Shown here: positions 1-12,704 of the stretch, piece after piece
How the letters are laid out: the number at the start of each line of letters is the position of its first letter
Numbering within the stretch: position 1 is the first letter of the stretch
Origin: Tragulus kanchil
Taxonomy: Eukaryota > Chordata > Mammalia > Artiodactyla > Tragulidae
Assembly: GCA_022376925.1 (NCBI GenBank)
Contig: JAIOJX010000002.1
Coordinates: forward strand, 41,997,501-42,061,500
DNA: 64,000 nt
Direction of reading: 5' to 3'
The notes under the pieces: model-generated
The model's input: the letters and a program-made list of their open reading frames with translations, nothing else
Databases searched by the model: none
Told to the model about the DNA's origin: nothing
Made by a program: the position numbers and the translations under genes

Positions 1-337
1 GATTTGGCACATTCTAAGTAAAAATTTTCTTAGCTAAGATCCCTTCTTCCCTCCACCTATCTTGCTCTAATTTAGAAGTTCACTAGGACACTAACACTCC
101 TGTCTTCTGTAGCCGTGTCAAGGCTTCACGTTGTGAATTAGCATTTTAATACTGATTATTGTCCCCAAGTGTTGGAACTACTTCTTAGACCTTCTGTCCC
201 TACAAAACCTGTATAAATTAGGTTTTGATTAATTCACTTTGGTGCACATACTGATCATCTGTAGTGTACAGCTGAGGGCTGTGATGCGCACAGAGGGAAT
301 ACAAAGTGTGTTCCCGTACTCAAGAAACTTGCAGTCA
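1..337. other. intronic sequence, nothing recognised
   Basis: No exon, RNA gene or repeat is recognisable by eye before the first SINE. Confidence 0.5.
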
Positions 338-352
338 AAAAGGAGAGAGAAG

Positions 353-638
353 GGCTTCCCTGGTGGTCCAGTGGGTAAGGACACCACCTTGCAGTGCAAG
401 GGGCGCCGGTTTGATCCCTGGCCTGGGAAGATCCCACGTGCCGCGGAGCGGCTGGACCCATGTGTCCAATTACTGGGCCGGAGCTCTGGAGCACATGCGC
501 CCAGAGCCGGTGCTCTGCAACGACAGAGGCCACTGCGATAGGAGGCCCCCACGGGCCAAGGAACGAAGATGGATGAAAATAGATCAATAGAAGTGGCCCG
601 CCCTCCCCCACCCTCCCCAACCTGTCCTCCCCTGCCCC
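353..638 (+). mobile_element. tRNA-derived short SINE, locus 1
   Basis: It starts ggcttccctggtgg and has a B-box-like ggtttgatccc. It continues with ccgcggagcggctgg and ends in agaagtggcc and a C-rich tail. Imperfect target-site duplications flank it (aaaaaggagagaag / aaaaaaggaaagaag). A 5'-cut duplicate lies at 1468-1714. Confidence 0.85.
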
Positions 639-752
639 AAAAAAGGAAAGAAGATCTGCTCAGGTTTTTGTAATACAGACTAGAATGTATAAAAACTAAA
701 GTAATGGCAAAAATAAATCATTGTCCATACAAAGGAAAAGGAGGGATTGGTA

Positions 753-897
753 ACTTCCCTGGTGGACTTACAGCTAAGACTCCATGCTTTCAACTCAGGG
801 CCGGGTTCCATCCCTGGTCAGGGAACTGGATCCCACATGCTGTAACTAAAGATCCTGCATGCTGCAATGAAGACCTGATGCAGCCAGTAAATAAATA
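753..897 (+). mobile_element. CHR-type SINE fragment
   Basis: It starts acttccctggtgg and carries ggttccatccctggtcaggg and a tail of aaataaata. It belongs to the usual artiodactyl CHR group, unlike the neighbouring SINE at 353. The duplicate is at 1824-1968. Confidence 0.8.
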
Positions 898-1467
898 GAA
901 TATTAAAGAGAGAAAGGAAATTGTTTATACAGTGGAATGAGAAAAATACTGAGGGAAATGGAATGAGTCTGTCTTGGAAAAAAGAGCATCTTTAGACAGG
1001 TATGGCGGTAGGACCTGAGGTTTACTTAGAGGACTGACAGGAGTCGGGACTCAGATGGGGCGAGGCTGCAGGCGCTTGGTCTTAGTCTCATGCATGGGGG
1101 AGTCGTGGGGATGCCCTGAAAGGTCCGTGACTGGCTGAGTGACAGAACTAACTCTGTCCCTTTGGGAAGACTGCTTTAGACCAGTATGCAAGTGTGGTGA
1201 GAGGGAAGAACCAGGTTAGGAGATCTTTTGGGGGACATCTTCCTCGTCCTCATCACAGGCAAAACAAGAAGCAAAACAGGAATGAGAAGGAGAGATGATG
1301 TTAAAAGTTAAATATGGAACAAATGGATCAACTGCAGCAACTGGGTGTGGAAAAGGAAACAAAGGTCACTTTCAAATTTTGGAACAGAGGAAGGGAGTTT
1401 TACACCAAGAAGAAACATGCAGGAAGGTAAGTTCAGACCACAAGACACAAGGCCTTAGGAGTCCTCT
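898..1467. other. intronic sequence, nothing recognised
   Basis: Purine-rich single-copy intron, repeated at 1969-2546 by duplication 1. No coding signal is visible in it. Confidence 0.5.
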
Positions 1468-1714
1468 GCAGTGCAAGGCGCGGTTTGATCCCTGGCCTGG
1501 GAAGATCCCACGTGCCGCGGAGCGGCTGGACCCATGTGTCCAATTACTGGGCCGGAGCTCTGGAGCACATGCGCCCAGAGCCGGTGCTCTGCAACGACAG
1601 AGGCCACTGCGATAGGAGGCCCCCACGGGCCAAGGAACGAAGATGGATGAAAATAGATCAATAGAAGTGGCCCGCCCTCCCCACCCTCCCCAACCTGTCC
1701 TCCCTGCCCCAAAA
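1468..1714 (+). mobile_element. duplicate of SINE locus 1, 5' end missing
   Basis: This is the copy-B version of the SINE at 353-638. It begins at gcagtgcaag because the assembly piece starts there, not because of retroposition truncation. Confidence 0.85.
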
Positions 1715-2746
1715 AGGAAAGAAGATCTGCTCAGGTTTTTGTAATACAGACTAGAATGTATAAAAACTAAAGTAATGGCAAAAATAAATCATTGTCCATA
1801 CAAAGGAAAAGGAGGGATTGGTAACTTCCCTGGTGGACTTACAGCTAAGACTCCATGCTTTCAACTCAGGGCCGGGTTCCATCCCTGGTCAGGGAACTGG
1901 ATCCCACATGCTGTAACTAAAGATCCTGCATGCTGCAATGAAGACCTGATGCAGCCAGTAAATAAATAGAATATTAAAGAGAGAAAGGAAATTGTTTATA
2001 CAGTGGAATGAGAAAAATACTGAGGGAAATGGAATGAGTCTGTCTTGGAAAAAAGAGCATCTTTAGACAGGTATGGCGGTAGGACCTGAGGTTTACTTAG
2101 AGGACTGACAGGAGTCGGGACTCAGATGGGGCGAGGCTGCAGGCGCTTGGTCTTAGTCTCATGCATGGGGGAGTCGTGGGGATGCCCTGAAAGGTCCGTG
2201 ACTGGCTGAGTGACAGAACTAACTCTGTCCCTTTGGGAAGACTGCTTTAGACCAGTATGCAAGTGTGGTGAGAGGGAAGAACCAGGTTAGGAGATCTTTT
2301 GGGGGACATCTTCCTCGTCCTCATCACAGGCAAAACAAGAAGCAAAACAGGAATGAGAAGGAGAGATGATGTTAAAAGTTAAATATGGAACAAATGGATC
2401 AACTGCAGCAACTGGGTGTGGAAAAGGAAACAAAGGTCACTTTCAAATTTTGGAACAGAGGAAGGGAGTTTTACACCAAGAAGAAACATGCAGGAAGGAG
2501 CCGTAAGTTCAGACCACAAGACACAAGGCCTTAGGAGTCCTCTGCATGGTAATGGTACAGTCACAGAACTGGATTAAATGAGATCCTGGCCAGTTAGCAT
2601 TGCTCAGGTTTTATTGAAGCTAAATAAACACAGCAACAACTTTAGTCTCTAAATCCTGGGAAAGATAGATGCATTAACACAACTATAGCCTAATGATAGG
2701 CCAAAAATCTGATTATATCCTCTCCTTTGCTGGGTTCAGAATATTT

Positions 2747-3023
2747 CTTTTGGTGGGGGCGGGTGGGCCACTTCTATTGGTCTTTCATTTATCTATTTTC
2801 ATCCATCTTTGTTCTTTGGCCCGTGTGGGCCTCCCATCGCAGTGGCCTCTGTTGTCGCAGAGCACCAGCTCTGGGCGCATGCACTCCAGAGCTCTGGCTT
2901 GGTACTTGGACACATGGGTCCAGCCGCTCCGCAGCACATGGGATCTTCCCAGGCCAGGGACTGAACCAGCGCCCCTTGCACTGCAAGGTTGTGTCCTTAC
3001 CCACTGGACCACCAGAGAAGCCC
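2747..3023 (-). mobile_element. tRNA-derived short SINE, locus 2
   Basis: It is flanked by the perfect target-site duplication cagaatattt (2737-2746 and 3024-3033). On the + strand it begins near gggccacttctattgg and ends ccaccagagaagccc, the reverse of the 5' tRNA-like head. The 5' part is duplicated at 4041-4138. Confidence 0.9.
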
Positions 3024-5159
3024 CAGAATATTTGTTTTTAAGACCTATAGTTATATACTTCATTTTTAAAAAGATGTCACTGGCATGATGTATTTATTCT
3101 TTTAAAATTTATAGTACCTTACACCTGTGGTAACTGATTTTTTGACAAGGGAGACAGACATTTTTAACTGGGGAAGAATAGTAATTCTAACAAAGAGCCC
3201 TGAGACAACTGGTATCCACATACAGAAGAGTTAAATTGACCCTTGCCTCACACTGTACACAAGAAGTAATTGAAAATAGATCATAGATGTAAGAACTGAA
3301 GCTATCAGACTCAAATGAAGAAATAGGAATATGTCTTCCTAGCCACACATACTGGGAAGTTGTTTCTTACATGTGACACCGAAAGCATGCACACCAAAAA
3401 AACCGTAAAGGAGACTTCATCAACACAAAAATAGCTGTTCTTCACGACAGTAACAGACAACCCAGAGAACTGGAGAAACTTTCTGCATATCACATATCTG
3501 ATAAGGGGACCTGTATCCCCTTATGTGTAAAAACTAATGCAGCTCAATGTGAAAAGATACCCCAAATAAAAAAGTCAGAGGACTTGAATAGACACTTCTC
3601 CAAAGAAGGTGGCCAAGAATCACATGATTATCAACATCATGAGTCATCAGGGAATGTGAATCAAGACCACAGGGCTCTAAAGGAACTTCCACGGGGACTA
3701 TGCAACAACCTGGAGGGGTGGGGCGGGAGGTAGCTGGCAGCGGGCTCAGATAGGAGGGGTCAAAGGTGTACCTATAACTGATTCGGGTTTATGCATAGCA
3801 GTAAACAACAAAACTCTGTGAACATAAAATAATAATAATGAAAAAACAAACGCAGGCGATATCACTGCACACCCACTAGGGTGGCTGTAATGGAAAAGAC
3901 AGCCAATAACAAGTGTCGACAGGTGTGTGGAGAGATTGGAGCCCCATCCTGGGTGGTTAAATGATGCAGCCACCTTGGAAAACAGCCTGGCAGTTCCTCG
4001 AAAAGCCAGACACAGCACTACCATGTGATCCAGCAAAGCTAGCCGCTCCGCACATGGGATCTTCCCAGGCCAGGGACTGAACCAGCGCCCCTTGCACTGC
4101 AAGGTTGTGTCCTTACCCACTGGACCACCAGAGAAGCCCCAGAATATTTGTTTTTAAGACCTATAGTTATATACTTCATTTTTAAAAAGATGTCACTGGC
4201 ATGATGTATTTATTCTTTTAAAATTTATAGTACCTTACACCTGTGGTAACTGATTTTTTGACAAGGGAGACAGACATTTTTAACTGGGGAAGAATAGTAA
4301 TTCTAACAAAGAGCCCTGAGACAACTGGTATCCACATACAGAAGAGTTAAATTGACCCTTGCCTCACACTGTACACAAGAAGTAATTGAAAATAGATCAT
4401 AGATGTAAGAACTGAAGCTATCAGACTCAAATGAAGAAATAGGAATATGTCTTCCTAGCCACACATACTGGGAAGTTGTTTCTTACATGTGACACCGAAA
4501 GCATGCACACCAAAAAAACCGTAAAGGAGACTTCATCAACACAAAAATAGCTGTTCTTCACGACAGTAACAGACAACCCAGAGAACTGGAGAAACTTTCT
4601 GCATATCACATATCTGATAAGGGGACCTGTATCCCCTTATGTGTAAAAACTAATGCAGCTCAATGTGAAAAGATACCCCAAATAAAAAAGTCAGAGGACT
4701 TGAATAGACACTTCTCCAAAGAAGGTGGCCAAGAATCACATGATTATCAACATCATGAGTCATCAGGGAATGTGAATCAAGACCACAGGGCTCTAAAGGA
4801 ACTTCCACGGGGACTATGCAACAACCTGGAGGGGTGGGGCGGGGAGGTAGCTGGCAGCGGGGCTCAGATAGGAGGGGTCAAAGGTGTACCTATAACTGAT
4901 TCGGGTTTATGCATAGCAGTAAACAACAAAACTCTGTGAACATAAAATAATAATAATGAAAAAACAAACGCAGGACGATATCACTGCACACCCACTAGGG
5001 TGGCTGTAATGGAAAAGACAGCCAATAACAAGTGTCGACAGGTGTGTGGAGAGATTGGAGCCCCATCCTGGGTGGTTAAATGATGCAGCCACCTTGGAAA
5101 ACAGCCTGGCAGTTCCTCGAAAAGCCAGACACAGCACTACCATGTGATCCAGCAAAGCT
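2922..5159. repeat. tandem duplication 2 (spacing 1,116-1,119 bp)
   Basis: Copy A is 2922-4040 and copy B 4041-5159. The join is agcaaagct|agccgctccg, so an L1 sequence runs directly into the middle of a SINE copy. Copy A lacks single G bases that are present in B within the gggcggggaggt tract (3721 versus 4838). Confidence 0.95.
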
Positions 5160-5735
5160 ACTACTCAGTTTAAACCAAGAGAGCTGAAAAACGTGCATCT
5201 ACATAACATCTACACTGACTTTTGTAGCAGTATTATTTGTCAGTGCAAGAAGGTGGAAACAGCCCGGATGGCCATCAGGTGATGGGTGGACACACAGAAT
5301 GTTACCTGTGCAAGTAATGGAAGGTGATCCAGCAGCCACCAGGAGTGCGGTACTGGCCCTTGCCTTTGAAGCAGCTTGGGTGCAACTTGAAAATGTCATG
5401 CTGTGTGAAAGAAGCCGGTCTCAGAAGGCCACTCCTGGCATGAGTCTATTTCTGTGAAAGGTTCAGAACAGGCAGATCCGCAGTCAGGAGGCAGATGGGT
5501 GTGCTCAGGTGTCTGCGGGAGGGGAGAACAGGGAGGCTCCGACACAGCTTGGGGTTTCCTTTTGGGCGAATGTTCTGGGGCTGGACAGTGCTGGTGGCTG
5601 GAGAACACGTGCGTGCAGGTAACGCCACTCAACAGCACACTTTAGAATGGTGAAGGTGTGTTTTGCCAAAATATTTTTATTTGGATGAATTTTATGGTGT
5701 GTAAATTAGGTCTCAATAAAATTGTTATGAAGACA
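3190..5735 (+). mobile_element. old L1 3' end (L1M-like), partly duplicated
   Basis: The stretch resembles the 3' end of mammalian L1 ORF2 and its 3' UTR. It has the ccaccttggaaaacagcctggc region followed by agttcctcgaaaagccag, and a late tail ending ctcaataaaattg near 5720. All frames are broken. The interval contains duplication 2, so 3190-4031 repeats at about 4309-5150. Confidence 0.75.
3707..3846 (+). mobile_element. artiodactyl L1 3'-UTR fragment inserted in the older L1
   Basis: A G-rich stretch (ctggaggggtggggcgggag) is followed by tacctataactgattcggg, tatgcatagcag and an A-rich end. This is the pattern of ruminant L1 3' UTRs, also seen at 22300. The duplicate is at 4824-4965. Confidence 0.65.
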
Positions 5736-5841
5736 AAAAACACAATAGCTTTATTGTTTTTAGGACACTGTGCTGAGGGGAAAAATTGAATCCCAAAGAT
5801 GATCTACTAGATGACTCCATTCTTACAACATTTCAGAGTGG

Positions 5842-8045
5842 TTCAGATTTTAGAAATGAGGGCAGATCAGCAGTTTGTAGGTGCTGGGAATGGAGGGGAG
5901 GGGAGGGAGGTGGAGGGAGGCGGGTGATAAAAGGCAGCTGAGGGGTCCCTGTGAAGGGCGCCCAGGACCTCCCCAGGTGGTGGACTTGCCCGCACTGAGC
6001 ACACATGCACAGATGCCAGGGGGTGGGTGAGGCGTGAGCTGAGGTGCACGGCGGCCACAGGTGTTTGATGGGATGTCTTCCTGTCGTCACTGGAGGAAGG
6101 GGCAGAGTGGACACTCTGGCCATCGCCTGGGGGAGGGGCACAGTGGACACTCTGTCCATCTAGATCACACTTAAGGAAAACGTGTGAGAGCAAATGTGTC
6201 TCTGGAGGCAGACCTCTGTGAACGTGTGAGACGTCCTCTTCTGACAGGTCTTGGCCCGGTCGAGTCCTTCCTCCCGGGCGGTGACGGCAGTCTGAGCCCA
6301 GGACGCCACAGCCATGTCTTCATTATTTGAGTCCTCCTTAAAAACCAAGCTTGCGACAGGATTTGTTTGGTTCATTTCAGCAATGCAGTATTTAAAAGTA
6401 AAGAGGAAGTGCAAGTGTGGAAAAAGCCTTTCTTGGGCTTTTTGCCATCCTTTAGTTAAGTTAGTTTTAACAACAACAACCGAAAAAAAGATTGTTATTC
6501 CTTCCTGTTCAGTGATATTAGAAAGTTTTCACATCACACTTTTATTTTAGCAAACAGAAAATATGATTTTTCTAATGAATAAAAAGCACATTTCAGTGCA
6601 ATAGAGCTCATCCTGCTAACATCTCATGTTGAAAAGATAAACAGCAGGATTAGCTGTTTACTTTAGGAGCGCGGTCTGCTTGTTTTTCAGGACACAGTGT
6701 CCTGCTGTATCTGGTTTCCCGTCTTCGTGCGGCTTGGAGCTGGGAAAGGCCCTGCCCCTCGCGCTCAGCGCTTCCCCCACCCCCACCCTACCCGCTAGAT
6801 CCAGATTCCCCTCCTCCCCTTTCTCTCTCTCCTGCTTTTTTTCTCACTTCATCCTGGAATTTCCTCTGTTTATTCCTTAGATTGGGCTCAGTAAGGAATT
6901 ATAACATGGAGAGAAAGGCCCTTGTTGACTGGAGGCTACTTCAGATTTTAGAAATGAGGGCAGATCAGCAGTTTGTAGGTGCTGGGAATGGAGGGGAGGG
7001 GAGGGAGGTGGAGGGAGGCGGGTGATAAAAGGCAGCTGAGGGGTCCCTGTGAAGGGCGCCCAGGACCTCCCCAGGTGGTGGACTTGCCCGCACTGAGCAC
7101 ACATGCACAGATGCCAGGGGGTGGGTGAGGCGTGAGCTGAGGTGCACGGCGGCCACAGGTGTTTGATGGGATGTCTTCCTGTCGTCACTGGAGGAAGGGG
7201 CAGAGTGGACACTCTGGCCATCGCCTGGGGGAGGGGCACAGTGGACACTCTGTCCATCTAGATCACACTTAAGGAAAACGTGTGAGAGCAAATGTGTCTC
7301 TGGAGGCAGACCTCTGTGAACGTGTGAGACGTCCTCTTCTGACAGGTCTTGGCCCGGTCGAGTCCTTCCTCCCGGGCGGTGACGGCAGTCTGAGCCCAGG
7401 ACGCCACAGCCATGTCTTCATTATTTGAGTCCTCCTTAAAAACCAAGCTTGCGACAGGATTTGTTTGGTTCATTTCAGCAATGCAGTATTTAAAAGTAAA
7501 GAGGAAGTGCAAGTGTGGAAAAAGCCTTTCTTGGGCTTTTTGCCATCCTTTAGTTAAGTTAGTTTTAACAACAACAACCGAAAAAAAGATTGTTATTCCT
7601 TCCTGTTCAGTGATATTAGAAAGTTTTCACATCACACTTTTATTTTAGCAAACAGAAAATATGATTTTTCTAATGAATAAAAAGCACATTTCAGTGCAAT
7701 AGAGCTCATCCTGCTAACATCTCATGTTGAAAAGATAAACAGCAGGATTAGCTGTTTACTTTAGGAGCGCGGTCTGCTTGTTTTTCAGGACACAGTGTCC
7801 TGCTGTATCTGGTTTCCCGTCTTCGTGCGGCTTGGAGCTGGGAAAGGCCCTGCCCCTCGCGCTCAGCGCTTCCCCCCGCACCCCCACCCTACCCGCTAGA
7901 TCCAGATTCCCCTCCTCCCCTTTCTCTCTCTCCTGCTTTTTTTCTCACTTCATCCTGGAATTTCCTCTGTTTATTCCTTAGATTGGGCTCAGTAAGGAAT
8001 TATAACATGGAGAGAAAGGCCCTTGTTGACTGGAGGCTACTTCAG
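5842..8045. repeat. tandem duplication 3 (spacing 1,098-1,101 bp)
   Basis: Copy A is 5842-6939 and copy B 6940-8045, joined at the shared pentamer ttcag. The copies differ mainly by cccccgcacccccac versus cccccacccccac near 6775/7874. Both copies contain the same intronic sequence. Copy B overlaps the start of the next duplication. Confidence 0.95.
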
Positions 8046-10180
8046 TTGATGCTGACCTAGAATAGAGGAGCCGGGCCTGACTCTGATTCCGGGAATTCTT
8101 GGTGGACTGCTCAGAACTGCGTCCACGACTCCTGTAAACATCCACATGGTGCTTCATCTGCTTCTCTCTTGGAGCATGAGCGTCCACAGACACGCGCACG
8201 TGCATACACACACACACACACACACACATGCACACACACACTGCTTCTCTCTCGCTCTGCTTGTGTGTCTGTGACATAGAGCCAGTGAATGAAAGCAGGG
8301 GAAAATTACGTGTTTTTGAAAAGTTGGGATGGGGCATTTGAAGCTTCAAAGAGGAATTAAATTATAGGCTGTCTGAAGACCCCTCTATGAATCAACAGTT
8401 TTGTTTTTCTTCTACCTTGCGCTTTGTTCTGTTGCTTTCCCAGATCACCAATACGTGCATTTTTAGAATTTTTAAAATGTTCTTTAATTAGCATCATGAG
8501 AGATTGAGCTCGTAAGAGACAGAAAGAAACCCTCTTAAAGACAAATATTAACCCCACAGCGGACTTTAAACTTCCGCGATGATACGGCTGGGGTTGAACC
8601 CTGCGCCTCTTATCTGTTATTTTGTTGCGGGGCATGTGCTGTGCAGCCTGGTTTCATTTGGCACCAGTTCTCCCTTCCTCCAGCCTCACCCTCATGGCTC
8701 ACGGATGCAGGGATTTGAGGCGCTGCGTGGGAGGGCTCTGGGGTGTCAGTGATCTCGACTGCGCAAGCGGAGAGGCAGTGGCACCCGAGGCCCGTCCGTA
8801 GCTGGATTCAGGGTGATGGCGTCGTTCCCGTGATGGCGGGCCCTCTGCTGTCCTAAGGGCCCTTCACATGGGAAGTCTGCGCTTTTACAAAGGTGCACAC
8901 ACCTCTTACCGCTCAGGAGAGCTGACCGTGAGGGGAGAAAACCACCTTCTGCCGACGAGCTACGTTTGGTAGCAAAGCGGATTTGCCTGGTGGGTCAAAG
9001 AACCACGGTGCTGAGTGCAGGTGCAGGCTCCTCGCTGGAGGCCAAGCGGATTGAAGTTTTGGGAAATCGCACTTCATCCTGGAATTTCCTCTGTTTATTC
9101 CTTAGATTGGGCTCAGTAAGGAATTATAACATGGAGAGAAAGGCCCTTGTTGACTGGAGGCTACTTCAGTTGATGCTGACCTAGAATAGAGGAGCCGGGC
9201 CTGACTCTGATTCCGGGAATTCTTGGTGGACTGCTCAGAACTGCGTCCACGACTCCTGTAAACATCCACATGGTGCTTCATCTGCTTCTCTCTTGGAGCA
9301 TGAGCGTCCACAGACACGCGCACGTGCATACACACACACACACACACACACATGCACACACACACTGCTTCTCTCTCGCTCTGCTTGTGTGTCTGTGACA
9401 TAGAGCCAGTGAATGAAAGCAGGGGAAAATTACGTGTTTTTGAAAAGTTGGGATGGGGCATTTGAAGCTTCAAAGAGGAATTAAATTATAGGCTGTCTGA
9501 AGACCCCTCTATGAATCAACAGTTTTGTTTTCTTCTACCTTGCGCTTTGTTCTGTTGCTTTCCCAGATCACCAATACGTGCATTTTTAGAATTTTTAAAA
9601 TGTTCTTTAATTAGCATCATGAGAGATTGAGCTCGTAAGAGACAGAAAGAAACCCTCTTAAAGACAAATATTAACCCCACAGCGGACTTTAAACTTCCGC
9701 GATGATACGGCTGGGGTTGAACCCTGCGCCTCTTATCTGTTATTTTGTTGCGGGGCATGTGCTGTGCAGCCTGGTTTCATTTGGCACCAGTTCTCCCTTC
9801 CTCCAGCCTCACCCTCATGGCTCACGGATGCAGGGATTTGAGGCGCTGCGTGGGAGGGCTCTGGGGTGTCAGTGATCTCGACTGCGCAAGCGGAGAGGCA
9901 GTGGCACCCGAGGCCCGTCCGTAGCTGGATTCAGGGTGATGGCGTCGTTCCCGTGATGGCGGGCCCTCTGCTGTCCTAAGGGCCCTTCACATGGGAAGTC
10001 TGCGCTTTTACAAAGGTGCACACACCTCTTACCGCTCAGGAGAGCTGACCGTGAGGGGAGAAAACCACCTTCTGCCGACGAGCTACGTTTGGTAGCAAAG
10101 CGGATTTGCCTGGTGGGTCAAAGAACCACGGTGCTGAGTGCAGGTGCAGGCTCCTCGCTGGAGGCCAAGCGGATTGAAGT
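7946..10180. repeat. tandem duplication 4 (spacing about 1,124 bp)
   Basis: Copy A is 7946-9057 and copy B 9070-10180. After gaagt, copy A ends with tttgggaaatcg. This is the true flank seen at 10181 (cgcttgggtttggga) with internal bases missing. The (CA)n microsatellite is carried in both copies. Confidence 0.95.
8205..8241. repeat. (CA)n microsatellite
   Basis: About 18 CA units with one TG interruption. The duplicate at 9329-9365 has the same structure. Confidence 0.95.
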
Positions 10181-12269
10181 CGCTTGGGTTTGGGAGAGTC
10201 AGAGCTGAGCTCCCAACAGCCGGCAGGTCCCTCGGCAGCAGAGGGGGCTGTGCTCACGCAGCCCCGCCCCCGCCACCCAGCCCCATGTGCTGACACCTGT
10301 GAGTGGGGGAGGGGTTTCGTGGGTGAAGGTCAGTGTTTTAGGCTTGGGCGGACCTTTGGTCGGAGATAAGTGGCATTCTCCTGCCAGACTGTTCCCTGGA
10401 GAGCTTTGAATGGCAGACGCCATCTCATGCAACGAAAGTGGTTCTGAGGCTGTTTAACTCTTCCTCCCTGGAGACAGCTCTGCTCTCCCAGCATTTATCC
10501 GAGTCGACCACATCTGAAAGCAGCAACGTCCCTCCCACGAGAGCTGTGCAGTCCCAGCACCAGTGCTCGGTATGAGGGTGGAAAGTTACCCACAACCAGC
10601 AGTATGGTGTCGCTGGGTGTCCTCGGTGTCCTGGCTGGGGCTCCCAACACTCTCTGTTCAGGCAGCCACCAGCAGCCGTTTTTCTACAACAGTATTCTGT
10701 CTGATCCCTCCTAGCGTCCCTGTTACTCCTGCTGGCAGGAAGTGGGCTGCTGGCTGGTTGGGCCCAGCCCCTCCACCCCACACAGGCTGCTCATCCCTGC
10801 TCCACACCCGTCACTGGAGCTGCCTAGCAGGGTGACGCCTCTGTCTCCACCCATCCCCGTTTCCAAACACGTAACTGATGTTAAAGTAAGAATAGTGCGT
10901 GGGAATGCCCTCATAGTAAAGTCTTTCTTATTACCGCTGTCCCCTTGTCTTTCTTCTTGCAGTCTTCTCCGGCCTTCTCAAGCCTGGGGAAGCGCGTGGC
11001 CACCCTAGGTGCTGTGTGTGCTGCACCCTGCTCTAGGTGTACTCCTCTCAGCCCCGAGCAGGGCGGGCTTCAGAACCTCCTGGAAAGAGCCTTCCTGCCC
11101 ACCTGGCCAGGCCCTTTAACCCAGGGCTCCAGATAAAGGTGCACACACCTCTTACCGCTCAGGAGAGCTGACCGTGAGGGGAGAAAACCACCTTCTGCCG
11201 ACGAGCTACGTTTGGTAGCAAAGCGGATTTGCCTGGTGGGTCAAAGAACCACGGTGCTGAGTGCAGGTGCAGGCTCCTCGCTGGAGGCCAAGCGGATTGA
11301 AGTCGCTTGGGTTTGGGAGAGTCAGAGCTGAGCTCCCAACAGCCGGCAGGTCCCTCGGCAGCAGAGGGGGCTGTGCTCACGCAGCCCGCCCCCGCCACCC
11401 AGCCCCATGTGCTGACACCTGTGAGTGGGGGAGGGGTTTCGTGGGTGAAGGTCAGTGTTTTAGGCTTGGGCGGACCTTTGGTCGGAGATAAGTGGCATTC
11501 TCCTGCCAGACTGTTCCCTGGAGAGCTTTGAATGGCAGACGCCATCTCATGCAACGAAAGTGGTTCTGAGGCTGTTTAACTCTTCCTCCCTGGAGACAGC
11601 TCTGCTCTCCCAGCATTTATCCGAGTCGACCACATCTGAAAGCAGCAACGTCCCTCCCACGAGAGCTGTGCAGTCCCAGCACCAGTGCTCGGTATGAGGG
11701 TGGAAAGTTACCCACAACCAGCAGTATGGTGTCGCTGGGTGTCCTCGGTGTCCTGGCTGGGGCTCCCAACACTCTCTGTTCAGGCAGCCACCAGCAGCCG
11801 TTTTTCTACAACAGTATTCTGTCTGATCCCTCCTAGCGTCCCTGTTACTCCTGCTGGCAGGAAGTGGGCTGCTGGCTGGTTGGGCCCAGCCCCTCCACCC
11901 CACACAGGCTGCTCATCCCTGCTCCACACCCGTCACTGGAGCTGCCTAGCAGGGTGACGCCTCTGTCTCCACCCATCCCCGTTTCCAAACACGTAACTGA
12001 TGTTAAAGTAAGAATAGTGCGTGGGAATGCCCTCATAGTAAAGTCTTTCTTATTACCGCTGTCCCCTTGTCTTTCTTCTTGCAGTCTTCTCCGGCCTTCT
12101 CAAGCCTGGGGAAGCGCGTGGCCACCCTAGGTGCTGTGTGTGCTGCACCCCTGCTCTAGGTGTACTCCTCTCAGCCCCGAGCAGGGCGGGCTTCAGAACC
12201 TCCCCTGGAAAGAGCCTTCCTGCCCACCTGGCCAGGCCCTTTAACCCAGGGCTTTCCCACAGGCTCCAG
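10012..12269. repeat. tandem duplication 5 (spacing 1,122-1,125 bp)
   Basis: Copy A is 10012-11134 and copy B begins at 11135 (aaaggtgcac). Copy A ends cccagggctccag. The unbroken flank in B reads cccaggg, then a 12-bp stretch, then ctccag, so the end of A carries a 12-bp deletion. Confidence 0.95.
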
Positions 12270-12580
12270 GAGTCCCGCAGCCTGTGCTGGTGTGTAGATC
12301 CGGGCCAGGCCTTTCCCGGGGGAGATGCCCAGAGGCCCTGCTCAGGCAGGGGGCCCACAGCAGTCCCAGGGTGCCTCGCCCACAAGGACCCCGCGAGGCT
12401 GGGACACTGTGTGGGCACACTGACAACTCATACGTGCCGTTCACTGAGGAGCTCTTGATACTGACTTTGCAGCTCCACAGCCCTCGAGGCCTCACTGCCT
12501 CAGTCGCTCCTGCATCCGACCAGGTAATTTTGTACTTGGCTCATTTCTTGTGTTCAAGCAAGTGAAGGTGTCTTTTAAGA
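10181..12580. other. GC-moderate intronic sequence, duplication 5
   Basis: Open frames up to 131 codons exist on both strands, but they overlap one another and match nothing I know. I see no exon. Confidence 0.5.
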
Positions 12581-12591
12581 AAAGAGGAACA

Positions 12592-12693
12592 GGCCGCTGG
12601 ACTCTCTCTGCCATGGCCCACACTTTGTCTGTGGAGTGCGCTCTCTCTGAATCTGAATAAATCTGTTTCTTACCTGTCAAAAAAAAAAAAAGG
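12592..12693 (+). mobile_element. poly(A)-tailed mini-retroposon, possibly an LTR R-region transcript
   Basis: A 90-bp body starts ggccgctgg, carries tgtctgtggagtg and an AATAAA at 12656-12661, and ends ttacctgtc before a run of about 12 A. The 11-bp target-site duplication aaagaggaaca flanks it (12581-12591 and 12694-12704). The A run begins about 17 nt after AATAAA, as in a polyadenylated RNA. A second insertion with matching ends lies at 39172-39270. The body looks like the R region of a retroviral LTR, but I cannot name the family. Confidence 0.7.
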
Positions 12694-12704
12694 AAAGAGG
12701 AACA

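Larger units (their letters stand above)
391..2546. repeat. tandem duplication 1 (spacing about 1,075 bp)
   Basis: Copy A is 391-1467 and copy B 1468-2546. B starts inside a SINE at gcagtgcaag. Copies differ by small indels, for example a shorter gcgccgg stretch near 400/1478 and 5 bp missing near 1428. The second SINE copy therefore lacks its 5' end. Confidence 0.95.
5736..10180. other. intronic sequence in duplications 3 and 4
   Basis: The stretch is free of young repeats apart from the (CA)n. Open frames of 80-126 codons exist on both strands, but they have no family resemblance and no splice-site support. Confidence 0.5.

Noticed and set aside
353..638. Functional tRNA gene at the SINE heads
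   Set aside because: A-box and B-box words are present, but there is no complete cloverleaf or anticodon arm. These are SINE heads.
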